Source of the DNA: a virus
Virus record (IMG/VR): IMGVR_UViG_3300029787_000279
Location: 1 to 26,187 of that record
Strand: one strand, 5' to 3'
Length of the DNA: 26,187 nucleotides
In this document: positions 13,522 through 21,814 of the stretch, piece by piece
How the letters are laid out: the number at the start of each line of letters is the position of its first letter
Position numbering within the stretch: position 1 is the stretch's first letter
The notes under the pieces: model-generated
Seen by the model: only the letters and a program-made list of their open reading frames with translations
The model's database searches: none
What the model was told of the DNA's origin: nothing
Translations under genes and position numbers: made by a program

Positions 13522-16500
13522 TATGCTGCCTCAAAAATATCAATAATACTCTCAGGAGTATACACAAGTCCACCCCTTTTTCTATGAGTTTTATGTGGTA
13601 ATAACATTTCAGGTGTAATCTTGATAGCAAAAACTTCTCCAGCACCATCAACCTCAATAATTTTAAACTCTGAGTTGTTATCTTTTGCAGCTCTTTTAAG
13701 TATTTTTTCTACAGTAGAGGTGTAGTGTTTGCCTTTAGAGTCTACACTCTCAGGCCCTCCATAAAACTCCTCAGTTCCAATACCTTTCATACTTGAATTT
13801 CTTTCGTTAAATGGGGTGTTTGTACCACCTGTTTGACTGTATCTATTTTTAACAAATTTAGCTGGCGTTACTGCGTACCACTGAGCAGCGCCTTCTGCTT
13901 TGTCCACAAATAATCTTTTAGCAGCTAATGCGATGTCACGTTTTATTAAAGCTGATCCCCATTCCATTCTATTTTTAAATGGTACGTTTGGAAATAATTG
14001 TTTTAAAGCTGCATCCGATAAACCGATATCTAATCTTTCTAACATCTCTCTTTCTTTTTTTGCTGCCTTTTGCGCCGCTGCTATTAATTGTGGTTCAGGG
14101 CTAGGACCTTGTTTTGCCAAGTCCTCAAATATTTTTTTATTTACTCTAAACTCATCAATAAATGTCTGCATCTCTTCAGCCGTTGTGAACATTGGTCTAA
14201 AAATAGTTTCATTTCTTGTGTAGTATTTTAATACTTGCGGCTCTACCTGTCTTGCCTTTCCCTGATAGGATAGTCTTTGTCTTGCAAGTTCTTGCATTCT
14301 TGCATCCATAGGTAGATCCATCAAATCACCGATCTGTTCTTTCAAATCAGATTCAAGTTTCTTTGCTTGTTGTAGTATGTCTGATTGTATCTCATCAGCA
14401 AATGTCACGACAACTTTTGATCCTGATTGGATTTTATCAAGGTTTTGAATTTTAACTAAATCATCTTGCATTTTACTTTTAAACTGTCTTATTTGTTTAA
14501 GAAGTGGTTCATCTATTCTTTCTAAATCTGAAGTACGTGAATTAATTATTTGTGATATCTCATCTGCTGTTAAATCATCAATACGGTCAATGTCTACTAA
14601 ACCCTCTCTTTCTAATTTTCTGAGTGCTGAAGTTTCTAATCCTACTAATTGATTGTTAAGTTTTGTTTGATTCTTTCTTAACGTACTTAACATCTTTTTA
14701 TCTGCTGCCGTAAATAAACCTTCAGCTCCTGGTATTGTTCCATTACGGTCCGTGAGCCGCGACCAACCGATCACGTACCTCTCTGTAAAATCATGTACAC
14801 TGCCTGGTAGTTGATCTGGATCTCCTGGTATTGCACTAGGATTTAAATATAAAACTTGTTCACGGTAAGTGCCATCAATTGCACCTGGCTCTTGATAACC
14901 AGGATATTTAGCACTTTTATCACCACCAAAACCATAGGTTGTTGTTTCAATCTTACGTTGTGGTGCTTGACGAACGATTGATAACATCGCTTGTTTTGAA
15001 AGTGGCAAGCCTGATTTTTTTGCTTGCTCAATGTAACTAGATAAAATGTTATCTTCTATCTCTGGTTTCGATATACCTTTTTGTTGCATAAATGAATAAA
15101 ATTGATCAGAGCTGTTAAAAACTGGTGGTGTGTTAGGGTCCATGAGCCGTGCTTCAAGGTTAGAATAAAATACAGACTCTTGACCTTCAGGTGAATCGAT
15201 AATTGTTTTCTTTGATTTAGGTTTAGTAAGGGCTGTGCCAACATCATCGGCAACAACATCAACACTATCATCTAATGATTCACTAGAAAGATTTACTTCT
15301 TCAACGGTACCGACTTTTTTCTCAAGGGCTTCTAATTGTTTTTTCTCTGCATTGGAGAGTTTTTGTGTAAGCATTTTAGCTTTGTCAATATTCTGAATCG
15401 CCCACAACGGAACACGGCCAAACAAATTTGCCATCTGAACTTCTTCCATGGGAGAGTCTTCAAATACATTTGCTTGTTCTAAAAGTGTGTCGGTGATTTC
15501 ACCACCAATACTCATGCCTGCTAGTTTAGGATTAGGGTCAGTTACAAAAGGTGCTTGCCCTACGTTTAGTCTTTCGTTTACGTATTGTTCGTTAAGTGCT
15601 TTGTCTTTTGCTTCCTCTTGAATTCCCTCTGTAGTGTTAGAGTACAAATCAATTATCTCATCATCCTTAGATCTATCTTCACCAGTTTCTATAAAATCTA
15701 ATGTGTTACTTAAGGCAGGAAGTTCCTTTAATTTAGAACCTAGTTGATCCATAATCATACCAATCTTAGATTGTCTTGTGGATCCACCAGTATCTTCATC
15801 ATAGTATCTTCTGAGTGCAAAAAGCGGAGCTTTGTCAAAATCTTCTTTAAATTTTTTCTCGTCTAATATTCTTCTCTCTTTTGCAATAATTCTTTTCATT
15901 TGATCAGTCTCAAAGAAAGCCTGCATAATATCATTATTAATTATTTGTGGAGCAGTGCCGTCTTCGTACACAAGTTCAAAAGTGGTTCCACCATAACCAT
16001 CATCAATTCTGTTAATCTGAGATGGATTAAATATTTCTTTAATAATTTGATCTTGTTGTCCAGTGATTGTACCATCACCTAACTCACCTGCAACAAAAGC
16101 CTCTTTCAAAACAGGCGCAGACATGCCATATATTAAACCTGCCTTGGTAATTTTTCCAAAATTATTAAAAAGTTTGCCTCTTGTTGAAGCGTTAGGAACT
16201 AAATTTTTAATAAATCCTTTAAATCCTCCGATAAGTTTTTGTCCTTTTGTTGCCTTCTTTTTCTGTTTTGCTGCTTGTTTTTTTGCATCGTCGACACCAA
16301 TCGTTATACCTGTGTGTAGCTGACCAACTGAGTAAGGAAACATTCTAGTTAAAGAGGCATACGTTTTAGGACTGCTTTTTTGTATTTTGTTCAAAGCTGC
16401 GATGTATGCTGTTTCACCAGCAGCAAAGGCTCCTAAATATTCTGCAGTTTTGTAGTAAAGTGGTGCGTAGTTATATTCATTGTCAGCCGCTGCCCTAATA

Positions 16501-16760
16501 AAATTACTTATCAGTAATGGACTAGGTGCTCCTGGTGCATCGTTTATCGCTGCAACAGCGTTAAATAATTCAACAGGCACAGAGGGTAATGCTAAAAAAG
16601 TATCTAAACTTAATGCCGTTGTGCCCACACCAAGTTTTTGTAGATCTTGTGCAAGTTTTTCTGTTTCTTCAAGCTGTCCTTTGTTTTTTATGGGCTGACC
16701 TTCTTCATCAAGAAAAATGTTTGGATTTAATATATCGTCTAACTCTGTATCTCTAGCCAT
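13521..16760 (-). CDS. Large polyvalent-type internal virion protein (1079 aa)
   Basis: The N-terminal part (residues about 40-220) is Ala/Gly-rich and helical. Residues 160-185 are very basic (KKQAAKQKKKATKGQK). From about 528 a known module begins: VFYSNLEARLMD, a region that typically reads GV...EI...L, then YREQVLYLNPSA (632), SVHDFTERYVIGWSRLTDR (654-672), FADEIQSD (787-794), PFKNRMEWGSALIKRDIALA (927-946) and a C-terminal beta part. This H-R-DR...EIQSD...PFK pattern recurs in giant polyvalent or MuF-linked proteins that phages are thought to inject with DNA. Its enzymatic role is not established. Location between terminase and portal fits a packaged protein. Confidence 0.7.
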   Translation of the reverse strand: MARDTELDDILNPNIFLDEEGQPIKNKGQLEETEKLAQDLQKLGVGTTALSLDTFLALPSVPVELFNAVAAINDAPGAPSPLLISNFIRAAADNEYNYAPLYYKTAEYLGAFAAGETAYIAALNKIQKSSPKTYASLTRMFPYSVGQLHTGITIGVDDAKKQAAKQKKKATKGQKLIGGFKGFIKNLVPNASTRGKLFNNFGKITKAGLIYGMSAPVLKEAFVAGELGDGTITGQQDQIIKEIFNPSQINRIDDGYGGTTFELVYEDGTAPQIINNDIMQAFFETDQMKRIIAKERRILDEKKFKEDFDKAPLFALRRYYDEDTGGSTRQSKIGMIMDQLGSKLKELPALSNTLDFIETGEDRSKDDEIIDLYSNTTEGIQEEAKDKALNEQYVNERLNVGQAPFVTDPNPKLAGMSIGGEITDTLLEQANVFEDSPMEEVQMANLFGRVPLWAIQNIDKAKMLTQKLSNAEKKQLEALEKKVGTVEEVNLSSESLDDSVDVVADDVGTALTKPKSKKTIIDSPEGQESVFYSNLEARLMDPNTPPVFNSSDQFYSFMQQKGISKPEIEDNILSSYIEQAKKSGLPLSKQAMLSIVRQAPQRKIETTTYGFGGDKSAKYPGYQEPGAIDGTYREQVLYLNPSAIPGDPDQLPGSVHDFTERYVIGWSRLTDRNGTIPGAEGLFTAADKKMLSTLRKNQTKLNNQLVGLETSALRKLEREGLVDIDRIDDLTADEISQIINSRTSDLERIDEPLLKQIRQFKSKMQDDLVKIQNLDKIQSGSKVVVTFADEIQSDILQQAKKLESDLKEQIGDLMDLPMDARMQELARQRLSYQGKARQVEPQVLKYYTRNETIFRPMFTTAEEMQTFIDEFRVNKKIFEDLAKQGPSPEPQLIAAAQKAAKKEREMLERLDIGLSDAALKQLFPNVPFKNRMEWGSALIKRDIALAAKRLFVDKAEGAAQWYAVTPAKFVKNRYSQTGGTNTPFNERNSSMKGIGTEEFYGGPESVDSKGKHYTSTVEKILKRAAKDNNSEFKIIEVDGAGEVFAIKITPEMLLPHKTHRKRGGLVYTPESIIDIFEAA

Positions 16761-18468
16761 TATTATAATCTAACACATCTTCTATAGATGCGAAACCTCC
16801 ATCTTTGAACATCTGACCTTGAGCAGTTACGATTTGTGCAATATTTTCTGGATTTAGACTTTCATATTCTAGCTCGGCAGAATCAAAATATCCTCCGTTA
16901 TCAAGATCAAATTTTAAATCTTTTATTTCTCTCTCAAGTCTTTTTTCGACTTCTTCATTATAAACTAATTTTTTACCTCCCTTGGCATCTAAAATAGTTT
17001 GCAAATTATTAATTTGTTTTTGTAAAGCTTCAGCTTGTAAATTCTTTTTTTTAGTGCCGTTAAAAACATTAAATATTTTAAATGATAAATCAATATCATC
17101 AACAACTCTTTTTTTATGAGAAAAGTGTAGATCGTCAATATCTAAACCATATTTTGTATTATAATAAGATATTTCATCTTGTTTTTTTACTTTTCTTAAC
17201 ATTAATGGAACAACTTTATTTAAAAAATCAGGATTTTCTACTTGGTTTTGAAACGATTCAAATACTTCGTCTATGCTTCTACCTTGTCGAATACCAAAAG
17301 TTAACATTCTATTAAACGTTTGAGTTAAAATATCATCTACTCCTTTATAAAAAGTTTTAGGACTTTTTCTAAATTCTGACATTAAGGGTTTAAAAGACAA
17401 AGGGGTAACAATTTGATTTATCTGTTTTCTTAAATCACCATAGTATTTTAGTTGTTTAGTGCTTAATATTTGCGTAAGGTCATCTGTTTTAATATTTAAT
17501 TTAGACATAGCTTGATCTTTCATAAATTGAATTATTTTTGGATCTACAATTTTTTCTGCTTTAGGTATACCACCTTTTAAAAAGTATTCATCTAAACCTA
17601 TTTCTTTAATTATTCCTTCGCGATTAAGTTGATTCATAATTTTTCTTACAGCTGCAGAATTTATTCCCAACCCAGTTGCTATATCTCTTTTGGTTCCTTT
17701 GCCTTTTATTTTAATGTACTCTGCTATTAAAGGATCAGTCTGTAAAATTTTATTTATATCAATTTCACCTAGAGAATTAGGTCCTAATTTAAGTTCTCTA
17801 CCTGTTGCCTCAGATATTAATTGTTTATAAACTCGTAGTAGTTTTTCAGAACGATCTACTATAGAATCAAATTCAAAATCTTTTACTTGTGCTAGATCTC
17901 TATTTAAATCTGCTGCACTTTTTTTCATTAAATTTTGTTTTCTAATTTCTTTTTGAAGAGCATTAAAAGGTTTATCTCCAGACAAAGTTGATAATGATTT
18001 TAACAAAAAAGGATTTTCAGTATTATATAAAGCTGCAAATTTTTTTATGGTTTCATCGCTAAAAGGAGTTATAGGAATAGGTTGCATGCTACCAAAGCCA
18101 GACGCTATGTTTGGAACAGAAACTTGTAATCTTGGTTTTTTGTCTGCAAATTCATTTTTCATAGTTTTTGCAAAGTTATTTATATTTTCTTCACCTAAAT
18201 AATAATTAAATAATGTTGATCTTTGCTTTCGTTGATCTGGATCTCTAAATATATTTTTAAAAGCTGTAACTTTATCATCACTTTTTGGTAACGCTAAAAG
18301 TCTTAATGCTTCAGATATATCCTCATTAGACGCTGCTTGAAGCTTTACTTTTTTATTTGACTTACCTAAAAAATTTAAAAATTTTTGTGGGTCCATACCT
18401 GTTGTATCAAAAATAAGTTGCATGGCTAAATCAACTCTTCTGTTTCCTGTTTTAGGTAATTCAGTCAT
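16753..18468 (-). CDS. 571-aa protein with winged-helix segment, unknown (probably virion-associated)
   Basis: The protein is Lys-rich and mostly helical. Residues about 245-295 read as a winged helix-turn-helix: a first helix DPLIAEYIKIKGKGTKRDIA, recognition helix GINSAAVRKIMNQLNREG, then IIKEIGLDEYFLKGG as the wing. The rest has no recognised catalytic motif; the C-terminus (FKDGGFASIEDVLDYNNG) is a tail I have seen on other marine-phage proteins of this kind. It overlaps the terminase stop at 18468 and the 1079-aa gene by 8 nt. It may be an ejected DNA-binding protein; a plain regulator of this size would be unusual. Confidence 0.65.
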   Translation of the reverse strand: MTELPKTGNRRVDLAMQLIFDTTGMDPQKFLNFLGKSNKKVKLQAASNEDISEALRLLALPKSDDKVTAFKNIFRDPDQRKQRSTLFNYYLGEENINNFAKTMKNEFADKKPRLQVSVPNIASGFGSMQPIPITPFSDETIKKFAALYNTENPFLLKSLSTLSGDKPFNALQKEIRKQNLMKKSAADLNRDLAQVKDFEFDSIVDRSEKLLRVYKQLISEATGRELKLGPNSLGEIDINKILQTDPLIAEYIKIKGKGTKRDIATGLGINSAAVRKIMNQLNREGIIKEIGLDEYFLKGGIPKAEKIVDPKIIQFMKDQAMSKLNIKTDDLTQILSTKQLKYYGDLRKQINQIVTPLSFKPLMSEFRKSPKTFYKGVDDILTQTFNRMLTFGIRQGRSIDEVFESFQNQVENPDFLNKVVPLMLRKVKKQDEISYYNTKYGLDIDDLHFSHKKRVVDDIDLSFKIFNVFNGTKKKNLQAEALQKQINNLQTILDAKGGKKLVYNEEVEKRLEREIKDLKFDLDNGGYFDSAELEYESLNPENIAQIVTAQGQMFKDGGFASIEDVLDYNNG

Positions 18469-19910
18469 TAATAATAATATCTCCTAGGTTCTAAGTATCT
18501 TGGTTCATCTATGTAATCGGATTCCAGCTGGATAAAGTTACCCTGTCTGAATCGCAACAGCGCTTGTGTTGTAGAGTCGACTAAATCGTCGTTGTCACCA
18601 TAAGGGAAAGCTGCACATTCTTCAACCACTTCTTCAGCAAAGCGATCCTCTGTGCACCATACTTGTCCTGCTTCGAAAAGAGGAGCCACGGAGTTTACAC
18701 GAACGTGTTTATCATTGCCCTTACTGGGCGTATAAGTAACTACAGGAATTCCTATTTGACGTAGCTCCTGTGTTAAGGGCATACCAGAAGCTTTCGCTTC
18801 TATCAAGATTGTTTCTGGTTCCCAGTATGTATATTCGTCTAGAGCTATATTTTTTAATTCAGGAAAATCCCAACGTCCCTTTTTCATTGATAATAATATA
18901 ATGTTCCATGGGCCGTCTTCTCTGGGTTTAAATACACCCCAAGTTGTTATAGCACTAAAGTCAGCAGTTTGTTTTTTACTAAACGCTGTGTCATAGCTTT
19001 GTATAATGTGAGAGAGATCTGGTATTTTTTCATTTTGCCATATTTGCCACCATTCACGTTTTATAATACTTCCCTCTTCTGAAGTAGGTTGTTGTTGCCA
19101 CTGTGCCTGCCATTTTTGTTCAGATAAAGATGCTTTGACACCATCTAATTCATCTCTTTTCCAGAATTGTGGCCATAGTGGTTTGTTATTCATAATGGCA
19201 GGAAACTCAACAACTTCCCATTTATCCGTCTTTGGATCAGATTGTGCCTTAATTAATCTTCCAGTAAGGTCTTTTGTCGACCAACGAGTCATAACAACGA
19301 CGATGGCACCGCCTGGTTGCAAACGCTGTCTAGGTCCAGACGTATACCATTCATACGCTTTATCAAAAGTGTTTTCGTTTAATGCATCTTGCTCGGAGTG
19401 TGGATCATCAATAATTAATAAATCGGCACCACGTCCTGTAATTGCACCACCAACACCAGCAGCAAAATACTCACCACCTTTGTTTGTATTAAATCTGCCA
19501 GATGCTTTGGAATCCTCTGCAAGTTTAGCATTAGGAAACACATCTTGAAATTCTTGTTGATCAAATAAATTACGAACCTTTCTGCCAAAGTTATAAGAAA
19601 GCTCTGCTGTGTGAGTTGCTTCAATTATTTTTATCTTAGGATTCCTACCCATCATCCACGCAGGAAAAAGGTTAGATGCAAACTCAGATTTTGTATGACG
19701 TGGAGGCATATTTACGATTAATCTTTTTATCTTTCCACGTGAAATATCTTCAAACTTTTTTGCAATAATTTTATGATGTGGGCCAGAAATAAAGTCAGGC
19801 CAAACTTTTTTTACAAATGTAAGGAAGTTGGAACGGGACTCCTCGGCGACTTTTATTTGTAATTTCCTTAGTTCTAATTTTAATAATTCCGTTGGGATTT
19901 GTTTATTCAT
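18468..19910 (-). CDS. terL: Terminase large subunit (TerL)
   Basis: This 480-aa packaging motor has both domains. ATPase motifs are Walker A MPPRHTKS (68-75), Walker B LLIIDDP (164-170) and coupling motif TRW (208-210). The nuclease domain shows Asp307 in SYDTAF, Glu371 in IEAKASG and Asp441/442/445 in DDLVDS, the RNase H-like metal site. It pumps DNA into proheads through the portal and cuts concatemers. The length is normal. No Shine-Dalgarno sequence precedes ATG 19910, while TATAAC ends 7 nt upstream, so the mRNA may be leaderless. Confidence 0.95.
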   Translation of the reverse strand: MNKQIPTELLKLELRKLQIKVAEESRSNFLTFVKKVWPDFISGPHHKIIAKKFEDISRGKIKRLIVNMPPRHTKSEFASNLFPAWMMGRNPKIKIIEATHTAELSYNFGRKVRNLFDQQEFQDVFPNAKLAEDSKASGRFNTNKGGEYFAAGVGGAITGRGADLLIIDDPHSEQDALNENTFDKAYEWYTSGPRQRLQPGGAIVVVMTRWSTKDLTGRLIKAQSDPKTDKWEVVEFPAIMNNKPLWPQFWKRDELDGVKASLSEQKWQAQWQQQPTSEEGSIIKREWWQIWQNEKIPDLSHIIQSYDTAFSKKQTADFSAITTWGVFKPREDGPWNIILLSMKKGRWDFPELKNIALDEYTYWEPETILIEAKASGMPLTQELRQIGIPVVTYTPSKGNDKHVRVNSVAPLFEAGQVWCTEDRFAEEVVEECAAFPYGDNDDLVDSTTQALLRFRQGNFIQLESDYIDEPRYLEPRRYYY

Positions 19911-19916
19911 GTGAAA

Positions 19917-19944
19917 GTTATAACATAATCTCTGTTTGTGTAAA
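19917..19944 (-). promoter_or_regulatory. Candidate promoter for terL and the late operon
   Basis: TTTACA (19944-19939) and TATAAC (19922-19917) are separated by 16 bp on the minus strand. A start site 7 nt past the -10 box would fall at the terL ATG. Matches are 5 of 6 (-35) and 5 of 6 (-10). Confidence 0.5.
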
Positions 19945-19964
19945 ACTTTGCACTATAGACTAAC

Positions 19965-19979
19965 CGCACAGCTTGTGCG
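19965..19979. repeat. Inverted repeat upstream of terL
   Basis: CGCACA and TGTGCG flank a 3-bp centre, 20 bp behind the -35 element of the candidate terL promoter. It could bind a dimeric regulator or form a short hairpin. A G-rich tract lies next to it (19983-20000). Confidence 0.45.
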
Positions 19980-20090
19980 TTTTAGGGGGGTGTGGGGTGT
20001 CCGCAAATCAAGATACAGTATTAGATAAGTTTGTAAGTACCTAGATGTTGTTTTGTTGTAGATGACACGCTGCCTGGAGGAGATGGTAGT

Positions 20091-20104
20091 GGCTGCCGGC
20101 AGCC
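20091..20104. repeat. Perfect 14-bp GC palindrome
   Basis: GGCTGCCGGCAGCC is self-complementary over its whole length. It lies in the 254-bp non-coding stretch between the terminator and terL, in otherwise AT-rich DNA. Possible roles are protein binding site or packaging-related site; nothing in the sequence decides. Confidence 0.5.
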
Positions 20105-20116
20105 TGAAGGTGAGCA

Positions 20117-20147
20117 TAAAAAAAGGGCGGATTAACCGCCCTTTTGC
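20117..20147 (-). terminator. Strong bidirectional rho-independent terminator
   Basis: AAAAGGGCGG (20121-20130) pairs perfectly with CCGCCCTTTT (20136-20145) around ATTAA. On the minus strand a T7 tract follows the stem. It stands 20 nt after the stop of the 87-aa gene and separates the accessory region from the late operon. Confidence 0.92.
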
Positions 20148-20164
20148 CAGTCCGATCGGATTAT

Positions 20165-20428
20165 TTACCTGCGTGGCAGGTGTTCTGCTAGTCTTTGCAT
20201 TACCCTGTTACCCCAATCACGAACATATTGTGGGCAATTAGGATCAAGGATAATAGTTTCAACTTCGCTTTCAAGGACTTTATAAAGTGCTTTCCAATTA
20301 ATGTTATCAACATGGGTTGCTCTAACATCATTAGGGTTTGGGTTAGCAACAGCATTGTTAGATCTTAAACCAAAGGTCTGTTCTACTACTGCTAATCGTT
20401 GTGATAAGTCGTTATCATTATCTGGCAT
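20165..20428 (-). CDS. Small hypothetical protein, 87 aa
   Basis: It starts MPDNDNDLSQRLAVVEQTFG and ends QYVRDWGNRVMQRLAEHLPR. The N-terminal half is Asn/Asp-rich, the C-terminal half helical with Cys in DPNCPQYV. No family is recognised. AAAGGAG precedes ATG 20428, promoter A lies 25 bp upstream, and the terminator follows, so it is a single-gene transcription unit. Confidence 0.65.
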   Translation of the reverse strand: MPDNDNDLSQRLAVVEQTFGLRSNNAVANPNPNDVRATHVDNINWKALYKVLESEVETIILDPNCPQYVRDWGNRVMQRLAEHLPRR

Positions 20429-20452
20429 TATGATTTCTCCTTTCTAATTAAA

Positions 20453-20481
20453 TTAATACTCCCATTCTATTTTATAATCAA
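20453..20481 (-). promoter_or_regulatory. Promoter A (sigma70-like)
   Basis: TTGATT (20481-20476) and TATTAA (20458-20453) have a 17-bp spacer containing AATAGAATGGGAG. It drives the 87-aa gene. The spacer core is shared with promoter B and, in part, C and D. Confidence 0.75.
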
Positions 20482-20512
20482 GAACTTTCGAAAACTTTTT
20501 TACACGACCCAC

Positions 20513-20587
20513 GCAACTCCGCACGGGGTGTTGCTACCCTTTATACTATACTATAGGCACGACCCCCATCGCCACGATGGGCGATGG
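20513..20587. repeat. Hairpin-rich intergenic module 1
   Basis: The 188-bp stretch 20429-20616 has no gene. Behind promoter A it has an imperfect hairpin (GCAAC 20513-20517 with GTTGC 20530-20534), then TACTATACTATAG (20543-20555). An 8-bp perfect stem follows, CCATCGCC (20566-20573) with GGCGATGG (20580-20587), running into GATGGAG (20583-20589). The order (promoter, hairpin, ACTATA, ATGGAG) recurs in modules 2 and 3. Confidence 0.55.
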
Positions 20588-20616
20588 AGATAAACAGCGT
20601 AGGCAATTTATCGGTA

Positions 20617-21030
20617 CTATGCTGTTATTCTGAAATCAGCAACTTCTTCAATCGTTGCCTTTTTGTTTCTGCGAACTGTTGCCTCTTCATTAGGCATTGC
20701 TTGTATTTGTTTATATTGCGTTGGCACTTTGCATTTGTGGTAAGCCAACTCGCCTAACGCTTCTTTAACAAGCTTAGTATCAACCTTTACAGATAGCTTT
20801 TGTGATACATGAAGAGAGTAATCCTTACCATGTAACAGGTTAGCGTTCTCGCCAATACCCATATCAATGATTAAGTTACGATTAACTTTTATGAAGTCGT
20901 CTAATACTTTCTTCATTGTTAAGGCACGACCATAGGCATCTATGATAGCTTGTTTATTTCTTTTACTTACACTAGCTGAACTCTGATGAGCTTTTTCTAG
21001 CACTTCTAATATATTAACTGCTTTCGACAT
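20617..21030 (-). CDS. Hypothetical protein, 137 aa, early/accessory region
   Basis: The start is ATG 21030 (MSKAVNILEVLEKAHQSSAS), with AAAGGA at good spacing; the open frame extends further upstream but into promoter B. The N-terminal half is helical. The second half (GKDYSLHVSQKLSVKVDTKL, HKCKVPTQYKQIQAMP) has alternating strands and helices. I recall similar proteins in marine phages near nucleases and polymerases, without known function. It is the only gene of the unit driven by promoter B. Confidence 0.7.
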   Translation of the reverse strand: MSKAVNILEVLEKAHQSSASVSKRNKQAIIDAYGRALTMKKVLDDFIKVNRNLIIDMGIGENANLLHGKDYSLHVSQKLSVKVDTKLVKEALGELAYHKCKVPTQYKQIQAMPNEEATVRRNKKATIEEVADFRITA

Positions 21031-21064
21031 TATTTTATCCTTTCGTCTTTCTGTTAATACTCCC

Positions 21065-21093
21065 TTTATATCCCATTCTATTTTACTTGTCAA
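21065..21093 (-). promoter_or_regulatory. Promoter B (consensus sigma70)
   Basis: TTGACA (21093-21088) and TATAAA (21070-21065) have a 17-bp spacer holding AAAATAGAATGGGA. A second GGGAGTATTAA follows the -10 box, matching that of promoter A. This is the best consensus promoter in the window. Confidence 0.88.
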
Positions 21094-21104
21094 ATCTTTT
21101 TTTT

Positions 21105-21197
21105 CACAGGAACTTCCGTAGAACTCTGTTCGGGGACTCCTGTGTAACTATACTAATATACCCCAGCACCTGCATCGGCAATGCAATGGAGATGGAG
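21105..21197. repeat. Long hairpin and ATGGAG repeats, intergenic module 2
   Basis: CACAGGA (21105-21111) pairs with TCCTGTG (21138-21144). Inside, CCG and GAAC pair with GTTC and CGG around TCT, giving a 40-nt rod-like fold with one internal loop. ACTATACTAATATA and the repeat AATGGAGATGGAG (21185-21197) follow. No T-tract follows on the transcribed strand, so this is not an ordinary terminator. Confidence 0.6.
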
Positions 21198-21198
21198 A

Positions 21199-21348
21199 CT
21201 AGAAGTACACCAGTGTCCAATCAATCTTCTGCCAGAGTCCGGAGATCCACAGAACTACACCTGTCGTCAGCAGCACGGTGTGCTGCGGGAACAATGCAAC
21301 CAATATGCACCAGGCAAAGAATGCAGCGCCAATGTAATGGAGAATCAT
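21199..21348 (-). CDS. 49-aa membrane protein
   Basis: ATG 21348 overlaps the preceding stop (ATGA) and the frame ends with TAG at 21199. The protein starts MILHYIGAAFFAWCILVALF, with a first span at residues 4-20. A second hydrophobic stretch follows (24-38, TGVVLWISGLW) and the end is KIDWTLVYF. Two spans in a hairpin are likely. The function is unknown; superinfection exclusion or a second holin are guesses. ATGGAG repeats begin right at its stop codon. Confidence 0.65.
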   Translation of the reverse strand: MILHYIGAAFFAWCILVALFPQHTVLLTTGVVLWISGLWQKIDWTLVYF

Positions 21349-21656
21349 GCTATTCCAATCATCTCTTGCATCTCATCCCACTCAGGTCCCTGCTGCACCT
21401 CCAGCTTAGCACCGTCGAACCAGTCCATATACCAATACTCTAGGCGATGTAGTTCTTTGTGTTCGTTAACGTACCCGCGGAGCTCGTCGCTCGGGCCGCC
21501 CCAAGAGAACTGCCAACGCCAGTATCCCTCTGGCTGATCATCCCAGGTATGCGGTTCAACGTAATCAAAGCCCAGGGGCTCAAACTCATTATTTCCAATA
21601 TCTTTTTTACGGCTCTGCCACTGTTCTTCTACTAAATCTTTACATCTCTCAGTCAT
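21345..21656 (-). CDS. Acidic aromatic-rich hypothetical protein, 103 aa
   Basis: The start is ATG 21656 because AAGGA stands at the right distance; ATG 21662 would overlap it. The protein (MTERCKDLVEEQWQSRKKDI) is rich in Trp, Glu and Asp. It contains YWRWQFSWGGPSDELRGYV and LHRLEYWYMDWFDGAKLEV. A WGGPSDE...YWYMDWFDGA pattern occurs in small proteins of phages and plasmids, which I recall without a function. The strong negative charge would also suit a DNA-mimic or anti-defence role; that is speculation. It is the first gene behind promoter C, coupled to the 49-aa membrane protein. Confidence 0.7.
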   Translation of the reverse strand: MTERCKDLVEEQWQSRKKDIGNNEFEPLGFDYVEPHTWDDQPEGYWRWQFSWGGPSDELRGYVNEHKELHRLEYWYMDWFDGAKLEVQQGPEWDEMQEMIGIA

Positions 21657-21726
21657 GTGCATTCCTTTCTAGTGGGGCTGGCGTCCACGGAACTTCCAAA
21701 CGGATTCGGTACCGGCCCCTGATACT

Positions 21727-21755
21727 TATATAGTCCCATCTTATTAGATAGTCAA
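21727..21755 (-). promoter_or_regulatory. Promoter C (sigma70-like)
   Basis: TTGACT (21755-21750) and TATATA (21732-21727) have a 17-bp spacer ATCTAATAAGATGGGAC, related to those of A, B and D. The leader to the ATG is about 65 nt and contains GGGGC and GCCCC arms that can pair, so it may be structured. Confidence 0.82.
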
Positions 21756-21814
21756 GGGCAAAAGAAACTTTTGTTCCACGGAAACCAGACTGGTGTCACC
21801 TTCCCCTATCCTTA

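Noticed and set aside
20541-20556. ACTATACTATAGG, resembling T7-like RNA polymerase promoters on the plus strand
   Set aside because: It would direct transcription against every gene, the other ACTATA sites do not share a 17-20-bp consensus, and no phage RNA polymerase is seen in the window.
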